In this document: in pieces, positions 8,461 through 8,976 of the stretch
Layout: every line of letters starts with the position of its first letter
Numbering within the stretch: the stretch's first letter is position 1
Origin: Alphaproteobacteria bacterium
GTDB lineage: Bacteria > Pseudomonadota > Alphaproteobacteria > Rickettsiales > VGDC01
Direction of reading: 5' to 3'
NCBI GenBank assembly: GCA_016869895.1
Contig: VGDC01000061.1
Coordinates: 1 to 8,976 of the forward strand
DNA: 8,976 bases
Made by a program: the position numbers and the translations under genes
Notes under the pieces: generated by a model
The model's database searches: none
The model's input: the letters and a program-made list of their open reading frames with translations, nothing else
What the model was told of the DNA's origin: nothing

Positions 8461-8976
8461 TACAGCGCGGCTTCCAGTTCAGGCACGGCTTTGAACAGGT
8501 CGGCGACCAATCCATAGTCGGCGATTTCGAAGATGGGCGCGGCTTCGTCCTTGTTGATGGCGACGATGACTTTGCTGTCCTTCATGCCCGCCAGATGCTG
8601 GATCGCGCCGGAAATGCCGATGGCGATGTACAGTTCGGGGGCGACGACTTTGCCCGTCTGGCCGACCTGATAATCGTTGGGGACATAGCCTGCGTCCACT
8701 GCCGCGCGGGATGCGCCGATGGCCGCGTTCAGCTTGTTCGCGATGCCTTCCAGCAGTTTGAAGTTCTCGCCCGAACCCAACCCGCGACCACCGGAGACGA
8801 CCACGCGCGCTGCGGTCAACTCAGGACGCTCGGAAGCGACTTCGTTCTTGGAGACGAATTTGGAAAGTCCGGCATCCGCCCCCGCATCGATGGATTCGAC
8901 AGCCGCAGAACCGCCCGTGGCGGCAACCGCGTCGAATGCCGTGGTGCGCACGGTGATGACCTTCACTTTGTCAGCC
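8460..8976 (-). CDS. etfA: Electron transfer flavoprotein alpha subunit, C-terminal part (5' end outside window)
   Basis: The C-terminal 171 residues or so of a protein normally about 310 long; the N-terminus lies beyond the right edge. ETF alpha pairs with EtfB, binds FAD and passes electrons from acyl-CoA and other dehydrogenases to ETF-ubiquinone oxidoreductase. The visible part is the FAD-binding domain: SERPELTAARVVVSGGRGLG, then DAGYVPNDYQVGQTGKVVAP, then the ETF-alpha signature LYIAIGISGAIQHLAG with AIN shortly after, ending in FEIADYGLVADLFKAVPEL. The frame continues open to base 8976 with typical EtfA sequence (ADKVKVITVRTTAFDAV), so the GTG at 8966 is an internal valine and not a start. 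etfB is expected just upstream, outside the window. The stop TAA (8460-8462) shares a base with the dedA start, so dedA is probably co-translated. Confidence 0.96.
   Translation of the reverse strand, partial: ADKVKVITVRTTAFDAVAATGGSAAVESIDAGADAGLSKFVSKNEVASERPELTAARVVVSGGRGLGSGENFKLLEGIANKLNAAIGASRAAVDAGYVPNDYQVGQTGKVVAPELYIAIGISGAIQHLAGMKDSKVIVAINKDEAAPIFEIADYGLVADLFKAVPELEAAL

Noticed and set aside
8964..8966. GTG at 8966 as the etfA start
   Set aside because: The frame continues upstream to the window edge with EtfA-like residues (ADK before VKVITVR), and an EtfA starting here would lack half of its length.

Overview
The window looks like a piece of an alphaproteobacterial chromosome. 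The evidence is family-level only: a GluRS of the short 'GltX1' type known from Rickettsiales and other Alphaproteobacteria, the gene order gltX-cysS-cimA-trmJ, an EtfA, and a hydrolysing NadE. GC is roughly 55-62% in the stretches I counted. I cannot name a genus.

Every convincing gene is on the minus strand, so transcription runs from high to low coordinates. The order is etfA (C-terminal part, cut by the right edge), dedA-family membrane protein, nadE, gltX, cysS, cimA, a small unrecognised membrane protein, trmJ, then an 87-base gap and an unrecognised Gly/Ala-rich protein cut by the left edge. From etfA to trmJ all junctions but one are overlaps of 1 to 8 bases (TAATG, ATGA, an 8-base overlap, TAATG, TGATG, ATGA). 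The exception is a 13-base gap between nadE and gltX. This looks like one polycistronic, translationally coupled unit. It carries aminoacyl-tRNA synthesis (GluRS, CysRS), tRNA modification (TrmJ), NAD synthesis (NadE), electron transfer (EtfA), the first step of threonine-independent isoleucine synthesis (CimA), and a membrane lipid-transport family protein (DedA). The last gene has a plausible promoter of its own.

The window is mostly housekeeping. The most unusual item is inside cimA. Codons about 11-44 form a Ser/Ala/Glu-rich N-terminal extension not expected in CimA, and its DNA (about 3421-3520) is a run of four short hairpins open in four of six frames. That is what an in-frame palindromic element, comparable in concept to Rickettsia palindromic elements, would look like. 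Also notable are an orphan membrane gene of about 40% GC fitted without a gap between cimA and trmJ, and an 8-bp inverted repeat with clustered GANTC sites in a variable linker of trmJ.
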